Shown here piece after piece: positions 23,985-36,410 of a stretch of DNA of 64,000 bases (positions are counted from its first letter, which is position 1; each line of letters begins with the position of its first letter). The notes beneath the pieces are model-generated. The model ran no database searches and had not been told where the DNA came from. It was given only the letters and a program-made list of their open reading frames with translations. The translations under genes and the position numbers were made by a program. The stretch lies in contig NC_092637.1 in the NCBI RefSeq assembly GCF_039555335.1, positions 3,498,472 through 3,562,471 of the forward strand, in the 5' to 3' direction. The stretch is from Amphiura filiformis. Its lineage: Eukaryota; Echinodermata; Ophiuroidea; Amphilepidida; Amphiuridae.

Positions 23985-25660
23985 TGTTATTTCTTTTGTC
24001 TGTTGTTTTAATGTAATAGAAGATACAATTTTTTGTTCTTTACCTTACGTACATACAACTCATGTCAGTGGCTACCCAGCAGTTGATACGAGGCAATTGT
24101 CAGAACTGGTTCTAAAAAGTGACGCAAATATAAATATAAAATACGCAAGGGTATTCCAGTTGCATTTAAGAACTAAAATTCGTACTGCGGTACAAACCAC
24201 AAAAAAAGCAATTACTACAAAATTTCAATTTTTAAGGATAAAACTGTAGCATTAAACTTATCAATTTATTCCGATTATTCCGACAACCGGTACCCGGATG
24301 TTCATACACGACACGATTCGACCATAACGTGAAATTGATGCTCACACATAACAAGTCGGTTTATTACGTACAAGTCGATGTTTAAGTCATATAAGACTAA
24401 ACGTCCAAGGCGTTCAGCTAACATTCACAAATGCGGCTCACCGAAACTGGTTTTAAAAGTCAAATCATTCCTTAGTGAATGAAAATAAGTCACTCAAGAA
24501 GCTTACGAAGGCTTGTGAATGCAATGGCACAAGCTACCGACAATTCTGCTTGCTCTTAAAGATGTTGTATTTGCACCTCCTTCATGCAAGTTCCGCACTT
24601 CACGAGGCTATTTAAGAGACACACTGCTCAACTCAAAAATCACATTAAGAGAGATATATAGAGACGATTCCACAAAATGTACACAGAAAATCTTTTTCCG
24701 ACGTCAACTTTCTCCAACCTGAACATTGACTGATCGCATCATGACGAATTAGTGAATCAGGATAATAGTACTCAAATGAATTGGTACAATTATTCTCCAA
24801 TCCGCCTGTGGAACATGAGTGCTTTAATAAAAATGACTTAAAATTCGCACCAAATAAGTTTTAACTGCTTAAGGTGTTTTGTTACACGTGTTGAGGGAGC
24901 GTAATACAGAGGAACTAGTCAAGTGAAATATCCCGCTGCAATTTGTCATGTCAGCATCTGCGAGCTAAGATATATACCCTTTCCACGTACGGTGGACAGC
25001 AGCATAAAATATACATGCGCACTGATGGATTTGTAATTTGAAATTTGCAGAAGTGAAGCGCCACCGACTATAAATTTCTTGTAATGCATATAATTTAACA
25101 ATGGTTGAAGTAGCCTGTTGCATAGACGCTTTAACATTTGCTTTTTACTAATTATAGGTTAATAAACACTTACTAGAAGTGAAATTGTACAACATTTTTC
25201 CCGAGCAACAAGTTATACGCATGTTTTAATCGTTTTAGTGATGCGATCAATCAAAATGTGTCTGATGTCGATAGGAAACAAAATTCAGTTTTCAATCAGC
25301 AGAGAGAATAAATTAAATATCCTTCATGCATTTGTAATCGTTCATATATAATACAATAAAAGAGATCCAAGAGTATTATACCTTTGGGGTACACCACAAT
25401 TTGTATTTTAAAATTTAAGCTTTAAAATGAACATACTTATTATCATTTACAATTTTAACAATAGTTCGCGTAATATCGTCGTAAGGACAACTTGTTGTTG
25501 TTTCTAAGAATATTTTCCACGATTGGGATTATTTCAAATGAATAGCATGTTTATACCAACTGTTCGTCGTTAGACCAACATTCTCACTATTTTGTGATGT
25601 GACTTTTTCTGCCACAAATAAATAGCTAATATAATCTTTAAAAGTGCATACTTCTGATCC
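23985..25660. other. 5' flank of the GPCR, no other gene seen
   Basis: AT-rich sequence upstream of the minus-strand receptor. I saw no convincing coding exon and no clear promoter element. Confidence 0.5.
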
Positions 25661-26130
25661 GATTCTTGTTGATATTTAAAATTTACAGCTAGAACTCGAT
25701 GAAAGTACACACCTGGTTCGCTAATGCGAAGTTAACGATTGAAAAATGTTAATCAGAATATAAAAGCAAAATGCACACAGGTGCCTACACTTATTTTATT
25801 AGCTACAGCTTCATGAAAGTGCACGCCTGGTTCACTAAGTTCTAAACTACCAGTCAGTGATCTCGGCGAAAATATAAACATGACGTATTTCTGAAATGAA
25901 AGAATTTGGCAAAAAAACAAAGGAGACAAATCCGTGAAAATCTGTGACTGCTTGATAAATCCGTGACAAAGTTGAAACCCCATTGAAATACATGTAGCTA
26001 ATGTCTCTACTTAAGGGCTCGGATAGCGACGTTTCACGTATTTTTTATGGGACCTGAGAGCACATCAGACATATTGAATTGCATTTTGAATTCGAGGGAT
26101 GTCCCTCTGATATCAAATAATTTTAGTTAA
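25661..26130 (+). repeat. Partial copies of dispersed repeats
   Basis: The block around 'gaaagtacacacctggttc' occurs twice here and matches the composite repeat at 14.9 and 49.9 kb. The stretch 26010-26130 ('gagagcacatcagacatatt') is a partial TTAA-hairpin MITE. Confidence 0.6.
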
Positions 26131-27639
26131 TTTTAGTTTTAAAACATTTAAAGGAAGGTGACCTGATATATTTGGAAAAACTAATTCTTTAAAACTTATG
26201 TATAACATAAAATGTTGTTTCTTTCAAGTCATTAATCTTATTCACAACTCTCACGTCCAATTTGTTTGATTTCATCTGTATCACATTTCCTCTTTAATAT
26301 TAAAAAACAAAATGCAATTTTAAGTATATTTCCCTGTAAAAATGGGAAATCCGACTAGAGAGTTACCGCTAGCGACCACTTACAAACAGCATAATCATGT
26401 GATATACAAATAGGCGGGTTTGCAATCAACCCATTTGGATTGTTTTACGTGCAGGCATTACAAAATAGTGTCAAGAGATTTTGAGAGTTTAAGTGTAAAA
26501 AAGGTAAAACTTTTAATTTAAAACTTGACGTTCTACAGTATTAATTTGATTTCTCATCATAAGAAATTTGTCAACTCCGATTCGTTCATATTAGTATGTT
26601 CTCTACATCACACAAAGGCTAATATTTATATATATATGATATATGTTAATGAACGTGTATTACTTGTTGGGATATGAACGCACCACGAAGGGGGAGTGCA
26701 TTAGATGCACCAACATCAGCGCAAGTACATTATTTGTCGAACAACAAGTACTACGGGTTCATTTACCTATTTTATACACGAAAAGAAAGGCCTTTAAAGA
26801 CCCATTCAGTGATCCCAGCGGAAGTGTAAAAAAATAAAATTGTTTATAAATTGCTTAACAGTGAAGGACAAGTCATTCAAATTGTCATTTGGTATTTTTG
26901 AAATGACAAATTTGACAAAAAACGAAGAAAACAGTGGTACTGACGAAGTTGAAGCTCCATTCAAATACATGTAGCTAATTTAGATAATGTATGTATCTAA
27001 ATTACAGATTCATGTAAAATATCTTATTTTGTCTTAAATACACGGCTTTCGGCTGAACCACTCGCAGGTTATGTTAGCACATCTATGACAATGACAAAGG
27101 TACCAAAATCTGAATTTGGGTGATTTGTACCCTTAATTAACCTTTAAACTACCGTTTTCGTAAAGACATATTATAAATCCTCTTTGGGTATACATTACCT
27201 TATCCCCCGGAATATATGAGGGCCCTCTCTCCCCAGTAGAATACCACTCACATACGGTCGGGAATCTTACAATATTATGTTCAGTTACTTTGCAGAATAT
27301 AATTGTAGAATTTCGTCTCACCCCATACACTGTTTAGAACGCGCAGATAGGTAGTGTCTGTATTCGTCTTTGTGTTCAAATGGAGGTCTATATTTACATA
27401 AATTTAATTTAGCCAAATAATATATCAATTTATTAAGCCAAATTATACCTTACCTTTCATTCTACAAACTTTTTTGAAAATGTCCAATTGCTAGTTGTTA
27501 CTCTTTTTTCAGAGTGTTTTACTGCCACTATGCATGTACCAGCATTAACGGTGTCTACCCCTTGTAAAGATAAAAACAATATTTTAATAACTTGCGCAGT
27601 GAGTGTTCGCCTTTACTAATTAATTCGCTATAGTTTTGA
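26131..27639. other. No gene seen
   Basis: AT-rich sequence with short open frames only. No splice chain or RNA gene was recognised. Confidence 0.5.
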
Positions 27640-28768
27640 ATGTAAGCATGAGAGTACAAAGTCAAAAGAAATAGACTTCCTCTTTACATGTGCTTCATAG
27701 ATTACAGTAAAGCTTTTGACTGTGTTAGCCACCCTCAGATGTGGGAAACTATGAAAAGATGTGTTTTCAAGTCATCTTGTGGATCTGATCAGCTGCTTAT
27801 ATGAAGACCAAGAATCGGCAGTCAGAACAAGTAGTGGAGACACAGATTGGTTCAAGATTGGAAGAGGCTTACGACAGGGTTGTGTGCTATCACCAAACCT
27901 ATTTAACATCTACTCTGAAGACATAATGAGAACAGCTTTGGAGGGGTTTGAAGGTGGAGTGAAGTTTGGCGGTACAAGAATTACTAACCTGAGGTACGCC
28001 GATGATACCACTCTTATTTGTAGCAGCAGAGTAGAGCTGATTGATCTTTTGAAGCGCATCAAAGAGGCCAGTGAAGAAAAACACCTTCTCCTGAACACAA
28101 AGAAGACAAAAATAATGGTTGTAGACAGAGAGAGAAAAAGTGATGGGTTTGTGATAGATGGACAACAGATTGAGGAGGTGAAGCAATTTGAATATCTGGG
28201 TTCAATGATTAACAACAGTGGTGACAGCACAACTGAAATTAAGAGAAGACTGGCTATTGCAAGGACAACTGTGCAGGGCATGTCAAGCATATGGAAAAGC
28301 AGAGGCCTATCCATTGACCTCAAGGTACGCCTACTTCGTGCAACTGTGTTTTCCATTGCCACTTATGGATGCGAGTCTTGGGCTATGACCAAGAATGATA
28401 GGAAAAGAGTAGATGCTTTTGAGATGTGGTGTTACAGGAGGCTTCTACGAGTGACATGGAAAGACAGGAGAACAAATTCCTGGATCCTTGACAAGATTGG
28501 TACAAGTCTAACCATCAGAAGCGGCATAATGGAGAGAAAGCTGAAGTACTTTGGCCATATTGTCAGGAAACATGGAGGTGTAGAAAAACAGATTTTGCAA
28601 GGGGCCATGGAAGGCAAACGAGGAAGAGGACGTCCACCAACATCTTGGACTAATGACGTGAAGCTGGTTTCTAACCAGGGAATGCAAGGTGCAACACACT
28701 TGGCATCGGATCGAGTGAGATGGCGTACTCTTGTGAAGACCACAGCAGCGCTACACAGCGCCACCTGA
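27640..28768 (+). pseudogene. 5'-truncated, frameshifted non-LTR retrotransposon reverse transcriptase
   Basis: The frame from 27761 encodes 335 residues of a LINE ORF2 C-terminal half. The reverse-transcriptase blocks include G-L-R-Q-G-C-V-L-S-P (37-46), Y-A-D-D (79-82, the catalytic pair at 27995-28006) and F-E-Y-L-G-S. A thumb/C-terminal region follows, ending with a G-R-G-R-P-P basic stretch. The preceding block F-I-D-Y-S-K-A-F-D (27694-27720) is in another frame, so one indel at about 27750-27765 breaks the gene. The endonuclease half and the 5' end are absent, as expected from incomplete target-primed integration. The clade (RTE- or Jockey-like) is not settled. A (GA)n tract follows the stop. 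Confidence 0.9.
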
Positions 28769-28795
28769 CACAGAGAGAGAGAGAGAGAGATAGTT
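28769..28795 (+). repeat. (GA)n tract after the LINE
   Basis: About ten GA units directly after the stop codon of the reverse transcriptase, possibly the simple-repeat tail of the retrotransposon. Confidence 0.7.
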
Positions 28796-28916
28796 TTGCA
28801 TGCCATAAAAACAACCGTGCCGGAGTTCCATCTACATTCCATATAGCATAGCATGTGGAGCTCCTGTATGTCATAACAGCGAAAGATAGAACTTCTTCCA
28901 TGTTGTTGGTTTAAAT

Positions 28917-29310
28917 TGTTTGATTTTTTTGTTTCAAAAACATGCCTTTTATGCAGTATTTTGGACATTCTCAAATCTTTTCTTTTGTTGAAAAATTCCC
29001 GAAGTTTTGTTTGGGTTTTTGCTTGCAATTTCGGAATTTTGAATTTTATAATTTTGATATAAGTGCTATGTATGAATTTGAAAATGAATTTTCTTGTTAT
29101 ATAAATAATATGCTGTCTCAAATCTTTAAACTGTTTGATTATTTGTTTCAATTACATGCCTTTTATGCAGTATTTTGGAAATTCTGAAATCTTTTCTTTT
29201 GTTGAAAAATTCCCCAAGTTTTGTTTAGGTTTTTGCTTGCAATTTCTGAATTTTGAATTTTATAATTTTGATAAAAGTGCTTTGTATTTAAATTTGATGA
29301 GCTGTGTTGG
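28917..29310 (+). repeat. Tandem duplication, about 216-bp period
   Basis: The stretch with 'atgccttttatgcagtattttgga' split over two blocks starts near 28917 and again near 29133. The copies differ by scattered substitutions. The Phe-rich open frames over it are by-products. Confidence 0.8.
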
Positions 29311-29479
29311 TTATTTATTTTAAAATTGTAAATATGGGTTAGTTTGCCCATTTTAAGTTCATGATTGTGTATGCCTATATATATTTATGGATCCTATGTA
29401 TTTAAATATTTTGTTAAATTATTTTTATGTATGTTGATGTATATTTTAATGTGTATTTTGATGTATATTTTAATGTGAC

Positions 29480-29572
29480 CCCTGGGCCTCATGGAAGAAC
29501 AGAGGATACCTTAAAACATCCACTGAATGAGTAACCCAGGCAAAAGATGAAATAAAACAAACAAACAAACAA
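29480..29572 (+). other. Retrotransposon-like 3' tail
   Basis: The block 'ggcctcatggaagaacagag', later 'gagtaacccaggcaaaagatg', then AATAAA and (ACAA)n resembles the 3' ends of LINEs, in which a conserved untranslated tail ends in a short tandem repeat. The assignment is by general form only. Confidence 0.4.
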
Positions 29573-29599
29573 AATGTGGATCTAGCAGGACTACAACCG

Positions 29600-29985
29600 T
29601 ATTTAGTTCTGTCGAATCTTTTTTATGACGCCGTCTTACTTGGGGTTCAGTGAAGTGGTCCGTGTTTTGTCTATTCCGAGCAATACACATAGGACTATCT
29701 CTGCCATGACTTTGCGTTCAAAGTTTCTCCTTTGCTCGATGTGTAGAATTCTCGGACATCCGACATATCCACTCTTGTGTCGGCTTATTGGCACAGCTGA
29801 CTGCTTCTTGATCCGGAATAGGATATGCGTCCACCCACTTAAAGAAGTAGTCTACGATAACAAGAATGTAAAGATTCGATGCTTGAGTTATAGGGAGGGG
29901 ACCAAGGGTATCCATGTCTATCATTTGCCAAGAGGTCGAACGACTTGCTTGTTTGTTGGTTATGTGGCCCTTGCATAGTTCTTAA
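29600..29985 (-). pseudogene. Ty3/gypsy-type integrase core relic
   Basis: On the minus strand the frame from 29985 to about 29740 encodes the start of an integrase core: the C-K-G zinc-finger end, a W-Q-M-I-D-M-D-T-L-G-P-L-P block that holds the first catalytic Asp, and Y-I-L-V-I-V-D-Y-F-like and D-A-Y-P-I-P-D-Q-E-A blocks. A frameshift near 29745 follows. The next block (around N-F-E and T-R-T-T) lies in another frame, and the position of the second catalytic Asp is changed. No LTRs, RNase H or reverse transcriptase were found nearby. It is a dead fragment of an LTR retrotransposon. Confidence 0.8.
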
Positions 29986-30423
29986 TCATGCGCGTATTTT
30001 TTTTTGGTTGGGGGGGGGGGCTTTAGAGGCACGACCCCCGGAGTAAAATCAGGGGGCGGCAAAATGGAAGGGGCGGTAAGGAGAAGTATTAAAGAAAAAA
30101 GGGCGGGACAGAAAGAAGAATGAAAAAAGGGCGGAAAATGATTGAAAACTAATGTAAGTATACCTTTTTGATCGCCAACAGGGCCACAGATCGAGACGGT
30201 GGGGGTAATTGAGGTGCTTTTTAGATTCTCGAGGGCCATCCTCCCTGAAAAAAAATTCGGTCAACCTTTTCGGGCTGTTGCTGCAGGGTAGGTACGGCCA
30301 CGATACGCCACTGTTAATCCACCATCTTGATACATTGTAAGATGTATCCATTCATGTTTGTATGTATTTTGTTTTGACGTTTTGTACATATATTTTTAAA
30401 TATTGTAAAACGTCTTTTTAAAT

Positions 30424-30433
30424 TAACTACTTT

Positions 30434-30482
<49 letters not shown>

Positions 30483-30490
30483 AAAGAGAA
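30424..30490 (+). repeat. (GAAA)n microsatellite
   Basis: About 14 GAAA units, degenerating at the right end into G/A-rich sequence. Confidence 0.95.
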
Positions 30491-30504
30491 GAAAAGGAAA
30501 GAAG

Positions 30505-30700
30505 GAAGCTTGTAGAAACAATCCATGTTAGGAAAGAAGGAAAAATAACACAATAATTATGAGCCGGGGGGGAATTTCCAAACGGCTCGACAAAAATTGC
30601 TTGTAGAAACAATCCATGTTAGGAAAGAAGGAAAAATAACACAATAATTATGAGCCGGGGGGAATTTCCAAACGGCTCGACAAAAATTGCTTGCCCCCCT
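30505..30700 (+). repeat. Tandem duplication (about 91 bp)
   Basis: The stretch starting 'gcttgtagaaacaatccatg' occurs at 30508 and 30599, almost identical. Downstream, 'ggctcataattattgcaca' is an inverted copy of part of the unit. Confidence 0.85.
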
Positions 30701-30818
30701 CTCGGCTTGCCAAAATTGCTTCCCCCCCTTTCGGCTCGCCAAACATTTCTTGCCCCCCCCCCCCATTTTACCCTCCCCCAGGGCTCATAATTATTGCACA
30801 GTCCCTAATAAAGAAAGA

Positions 30819-31083
30819 AATTGAAGACCTGAGCGCAAGAAGACCGTAAGTCCACTTGGCCCCTCAACACGTATACTAAAGTTACGTATAGTTTCTTAGG
30901 GTTTTTACAATGTTTAATACATGTTCCAGGGTGAAAACATCATGAAAGGTTGTGAAAGATTTGTTTTGGCCCCTGAACATGTATAAAACGTTACCAAACT
31001 ATACGAAACCATACGCAACTTGAGTGTATACATGTTGAGGGGCCAAGTGGACTTACGGTCTTCTTGCGCTCAGGTCTTCAATT
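30819..31083. mobile_element. MITE with 58-bp near-perfect TIRs
   Basis: Bases 30819-30876 and 31026-31083 are reverse complements with one mismatch, beginning 'aattgaagacctgagcgcaa'. The interior is also partly palindromic. High arm identity suggests recent insertion or gene conversion. No gene is present. Confidence 0.85.
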
Positions 31084-31199
31084 ATGAATGAATGTAATAA
31101 CTTTGTTTCAATATTTCAACTATGGTCATTATTGAAAGCTATTTTACTTAGTTCTCGGGGTTGAACAAATTTTAATATTTCCCCAGAGCAGCCAGCGCA

Positions 31200-31305
31200 C
31201 ATAAACGTTTAAAAACAAAACAAAACAACAACAACAACAATAACAACAGCAACAACAACAACAACAATAACAACAACAACGACAACAATAACAACAACAA
31301 CAAAA
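31200..31305 (+). repeat. (AAC)n microsatellite
   Basis: A run of AAC with AAT and AGC variants, immediately upstream of the candidate exon at 31316. Confidence 0.95.
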
Positions 31306-31315
31306 ACCAGCTGGC

Positions 31316-31442
31316 ATGATTCTGGCCGAATTATTATTTGTGTGTTATTTATTGACCTGTACAGAGCAATATACGTCCCTGTGTTCCATTCGATGTGGCA
31401 TTGCTATATCCAGTTCCAAATGCAGGGTTCAAGAACAAACAG
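31316..31442 (+). CDS. Candidate first exon with signal peptide (unproven)
   Basis: The frame opens with Met and a hydrophobic stretch (L-L-F-V-C-Y-L-L-T-C), followed by three cysteines, and ends at an AG|GT donor with one base of the next codon left over (phase 1). That is the same phase as every intron of the two genes downstream. I found no acceptor exon that clearly continues it. A microsatellite directly precedes it, and the neighbourhood is full of elements. It could be a real first exon of another cysteine-rich secreted protein, or chance. Confidence 0.25.
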
Positions 31443-33684
31443 GTATTTTGTATTTTCAGGCTGTGATATTCTGCATTGTGAATTTGCTTTCTAAAGTCGT
31501 TTATCAGCCCAATAAATCTTCTGTGTGTATTGTAAGTTTCAACTAAATAAATTCGAATTGTCAGGCATTCGTTAATTTCGTACAAAAGTAAGTAAAACCT
31601 CAACATAAAGTTGCAAACAAAATGGCAAACTGAGAAATGTTTATTTGATATTTCTGAGGAGTGCATATCATATTATATTATTCATTATAGTGATGCGAGC
31701 ACAGGGGGAGGGGGGGGGGCAAAATAAGGATCATTTGTTGATACAAAAATGATATTATACCTCTTGTCTAGTTCTCATGATGAAAAAAGAGCCTGACATT
31801 GCTATTTCTGAATTGTGTAGCTTAGGGATGATTCAATATTTAGACCGGAAGGGAGCGGAAGTTTTCACAAAATTAGTAAAAATTTCGCGTTTACCCCTCG
31901 CGTCTGCTCAAAATTTCGTATTCATCCTTGTCTTTCTTATGATGCAGTCATGTCTACAGTAGAATTCACCACGACCTTTGCAGGACTTAAACCCCATTAA
32001 AAGCTATTAAACCAAGATAACACTCATTGAAAACAGCTCAACTGATTAACTCATATCTTCTCTGGTTAAATCCACACAACATATGTTTCTGCTTTACATG
32101 TACAATGGAGCAATGAGCTGGTATTATAGTTTCAGTTGGGTGAACGATTATAAAGCGAACGCTAGGGAACAATTCTGTGTGGGCTTTTGTTTACGAAATG
32201 AGACAATACTCTGCTTATTGTTAACCAGCGTTCTTGAAAATGAGAAGCATGGTGGTTTGCAGACTTAACACGGTTTGGAAATAATTTCTTCATATTTGTT
32301 GGTGTTATCTGTCGTTTACATATCCTTCCTGAAACACCAAAGTACGAATATTTCCAAACACCTAAATTAGCTAAAAATTTAGGACATGTTACAAAACTAT
32401 ATTTTCTAGAATTTCAGAAGAGTACTTTTAATATTGGCCGGTTTTTTTTTACACAGCGACGTTAACTAGGCAATGTACTATTACCTATAACATACACTAA
32501 AACACCAAAGTACGAATATTTCCAAACATCTAAATTAGCTAAAAATTTAGGACATGTTACAAAACTATATTTTCTAGAATTTTAGAAGAGTACTTTTAAT
32601 ATTGGCCGGTTATTTTTCACACAGCGACGTTAACTACATTTGTAGAGGTTACGCGTCAATGGTAAGAGCACTGTTTATTGTGTATAGGAAAACGGACAGT
32701 AACTGCAGTATGTCTATTTAAAACTTAACCTTCCAAACTTATGATTCAAGTAAAAATCGGATCCCCCCTTAAAACTCCCACTCCATTCTGGCGTAAATAT
32801 TGAACGGTCCGTTACCGTTATGTTTTTTTGTTTGTAAAAAAACAACAACTATAGATTGGTATTATGTATTACCTTGGAGAAAACGACTGATCCATATTGC
32901 ACGGAATATGACAATTATATTTGCAGGATTAAAACTTAAGCCATAAGCCTTCAAATTTTAAATTTATTACTCTGTACTAAAATTGCTGTATAGTAAATAA
33001 TTGTTTGGACAGGTTTTTGTCCACTTGTAGCTGAAATAACAGATGAGAGAAACCCTACTGGTTATTTTGGCCGTTTAACATTCAGTTCTATAGGAGGACA
33101 TAAAGACATAATTCACGAAACATGTCTTTATGTCGAACTTTGCCCTGTTAACCTACTAACATAATAAATTTGGCTGATTAAATTTAGGTGCAAGTTGGAA
33201 CATGTGTAAACATTACATATGCCAAAAAAAATCAGGTTTGAAAAACATTCATCAATATCATATTATAAGATCGTACATTATGGCTTTAGTAAGTTATCTG
33301 CTGTCTGCAGTGTGTAAGTAAAACTCAAAGTGGTTCCAGGGAAGATATCTGTTTCTGAAATTTAAGAAAACCTAGATCTCCTGAGATACCGGTTGGCTTA
33401 TTAAACAGCATATACAGCGTCTTAGCATTTGCCCACACTTCACTAGGCAGATATTAAGTATTTATTTGGCCAAGAGACCAGGTAATAACGCAATATTTGG
33501 ACCCCTAAAGTGTGCCCTGAAGAATATTAACAAATTGATCATTTTTAGCTGCATTTTGGGAAATGTTAGGAATTTCAAACAATCTTTGTGAAAAAAGCAT
33601 GTTCTACGGGCAAACGTAGGGTCGGTCGGTCGTATCGTATCTTTTTTCTAGAGGCCAAAATCAGAACATTTCTAAAAATGTTCA

Positions 33685-34103
33685 TCCAAAATGAATCAAT
33701 TTTGGCCCGGCCCCAAACGGCTAATTTTACATGATTTTAGAAAAATTTGGTACGGGTCAAACTATAATTGTCCTAATCCGCCTTGATGCAGCTTGGATAT
33801 TAAAGCAATATTCAACAACTCTTCCTATACCTTTGTACAGAAGCCGACTGTTGTTAACGGAAGTCTCCGGTAATCATAACATTACGCCTTATATTATGTT
33901 AGGAAAATAATTAACAAATAATGCTTGAGGAAAATAATTAACAAATAATGCTTTACCCTAGCCATGCTAGCAGGTCAAAATAATTATCAAACACGAATCA
34001 CATGGTTTTACTTAAAACAAACTCATATTGACCCGTACTAATTTTTTCTAAAATCATGTAAAATTAGCCGTTTGGGGCCGGGCCAAAATTGATTCATTTT
34101 GGA
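33685..34103. repeat. Inverted repeat with 76-bp arms
   Basis: 33685-33761 and 34028-34103 are reverse complements (around 'ggcccggccccaaacggcta') with a spacer of about 265 bp. It is probably a MITE; no coding sequence is seen. Confidence 0.75.
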
Positions 34104-34115
34104 TCAAAAACGAAT

Positions 34116-34288
34116 AAAACAGCCACACGCGATATTCAAAATTCCCACGCCGAAATTGTCTAGTTTAATGACGTAATGGCTATTTGTGCTCAATTGTCGT
34201 CAGCCTTCAGTATTACTGGGACGTCATTGCACTAGACAATCTCGGCACCTGGGAATTTGGAATATCGCGTGTTGAGAGACTGCTGTTT
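34116..34288. mobile_element. Palindromic MITE
   Basis: The arms around 'acgcgatattcaaaattccc' and 'gccgaaattgtctag' are mirrored at about 34231-34288 with several mismatches. The total is about 173 bp, directly adjoining the inverted repeat at 33685-34103. Confidence 0.7.
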
Positions 34289-35705
34289 TTATTTTTTTTT
34301 ATGGCCAATGTGAGTTTGTTTAAAATAAAAAAACACGTGATTCGTGCTTGATAATAATTTTTTCTAACATACAGTGCAAAATGTTGTGACTATAATGTCA
34401 TGTCAATACCTCAATGTCAGCCAGTGGTGGATGTAAGGGTTTTTGCAACAGAGCCCTTCATAATACTATGTAGACAGTAAAAGGGAAGTGAAATAGCAGT
34501 TCGTCTCTTTAGCATTTAACCACATAACCTTTCAAAACTAAACAAAGACAAAGTGTTACCATGGTATTACGTTTGCGGTTTGTTATTAAAATTACCTTTT
34601 TAAAAAGTGCATTTACTTGATCAGCAGGTTTGATTTTTGGTTTCGATGCGGTGAAAGAGGTGCTAAATTACCAGAGCTGCCTTTTTGGGCGGGTGCGGCG
34701 TGCCGCACCCGCCCTATATTCTCTGACTATTGACCTACTTTTTCACATGCCGCAGTGTTGAGAAAATATTCGTGCCGGTTATATCCCAAACACCCACAGA
34801 GGTGATAGTTTACGGCGAGTTTTGTAATTATTACTTGATTTTGATATGTAAGTAATACGATAAAGTCGTCATAGGCAGTAATGTGTTTGTATTAAAATAA
34901 ATAACAAAAATAATTATTTAAGTAATAGAAATACTATTTGGAAATTACAGCAAGATTTGCAGACGTTTTTATTTGAACAGTACCAGTTCACCAGTTTTGC
35001 TAGTTTTCCTAATCGTTGGGCTAAATTAATAGCATCGTGAAGGTCATATATATCATTTTATACTGACAGCTTCGGTATGTACTTAAATACAGCTTGTATG
35101 TGCATTGTGTGCAGTGTGTACATAGGCTATTTACTTTTCAAATCATTGTGCTTGCTGATGCTTGTATAAGGTATTATAGACAAATTATTATAATGCATGT
35201 GCACCAGTAGAAATGGCCCAGGTTGAATAAAATAAATAAACATATGAATGAATATTTTATTCCCTGGATTATTTTTGTTGGGACAAAATAATGATATAGT
35301 TTGACGCTTTGAAATACAGTTATATTAATCATAATAAAGTTACAAAGTTAAAAAATAATATTGATGTATTGTAAAATCAAACTTTTCCCCTCATAAGTTG
35401 TATCAAAACAACATCTTGAGGAAATTGATATGACAGATTTTTAAACTTTGACATGGAAAGATACTCCAGCCCTGTTGTCTCACCAGAGAAGATGAGCAGA
35501 AGTCTTTCTATCTGATGATAAAAAAACACCTCTAGGTATGATAACGAAAATGTTTTAAATAACTATTATCTACAAAAGTTTTATAACAATGTTTTATATA
35601 AAATGTTAACATAAAACGTCTTCTGTTATGATGTGAAGGGTTAATATAAAAACAGGGAAAATCTGTTCCAACTGACCAGCAGAGAACAAAGGATAAGCAA
35701 TAGAT

Positions 35706-35862
35706 AAGATTAAAATCAGGGAAAATATGACACAACCTCCAATGGGGGAATAACAAACGTATAAACGTATAAAGTTGACAACTCTTTTAACTTTGTTTAT
35801 ACGTTTTGTGTTATTCCCCCATTGGAAATCGATGTTGTGTCATTATTTTCCCTGTTTTTAAT
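35706..35862. mobile_element. Near-complete palindrome
   Basis: The left arm 35706-35775 and right arm 35790-35862 pair around 'aatgggggaataacaaacgt' and its complement, with a loop of about 14 bases. It is the only structure of note between 34400 and 36350. Confidence 0.75.
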
Positions 35863-36352
35863 TGTGAAGACTTACTCGTTCTTTCATTTCTCTTGGCAAT
35901 TTTTCATTTGTCCGCCCTATTCCTTTTAAAGGAATTTTTATTTGACTCAATCAATGACACATTATGTGTACTGCAAGTCATTGGATGCTGTATTAAAAAG
36001 GATCCAAAATGAACTATCATCGTAAATGTCTTATAAGAACGTCACAGTAAATTTTCAAAATTCATAGCGTATATAAAAGATGGCTTGTAATACAATTGAC
36101 ATAAAATAATCAATCTGGTTTTGTTTATGGGATAAAAATACTAAAAAATAACAACAATTTCCGACAGTGCAGGTCTTTCAGAGGCACCCTCTATGGCTGT
36201 TGATTGCCATTGACCCGTGGCGTTCTCTTTTGACTACAGAAATTAGCAGGGTCAGCGATTCCACAGTATAGGCTACAGGAAGTATATGTACTGGCACTAA
36301 AATAATTATGAACTAGTTTGTTGTCGACTACTTATTAAAATAATCTTGAAAC

Positions 36353-36410
36353 ATGGATCTGGTGTTATTGGTGTGTATCATCGTCGTGTTTGGCTCCATA
36401 CCATACCGAG
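36353..36410 (+). CDS. LU gene exon 1: signal peptide
   Basis: Met followed by a hydrophobic run (L-V-L-L-V-C-I-I-V-V-F-G). The exon ends at cgag|gtatta, leaving one base of a codon. It lies between the arms of the TTAA-flanked element 32269-37344. Confidence 0.65.

Noticed and set aside
23728-24249. Plus-strand open frame of 173 residues
   Set aside because: Mostly antisense to the N-terminal part of the GPCR, and without a recognisable domain.
28432-29151. Minus-strand open frame of 239 residues
   Set aside because: Its second half is antisense to the reverse transcriptase and its first half runs over a Phe-rich tandem duplication. No domain is recognisable.
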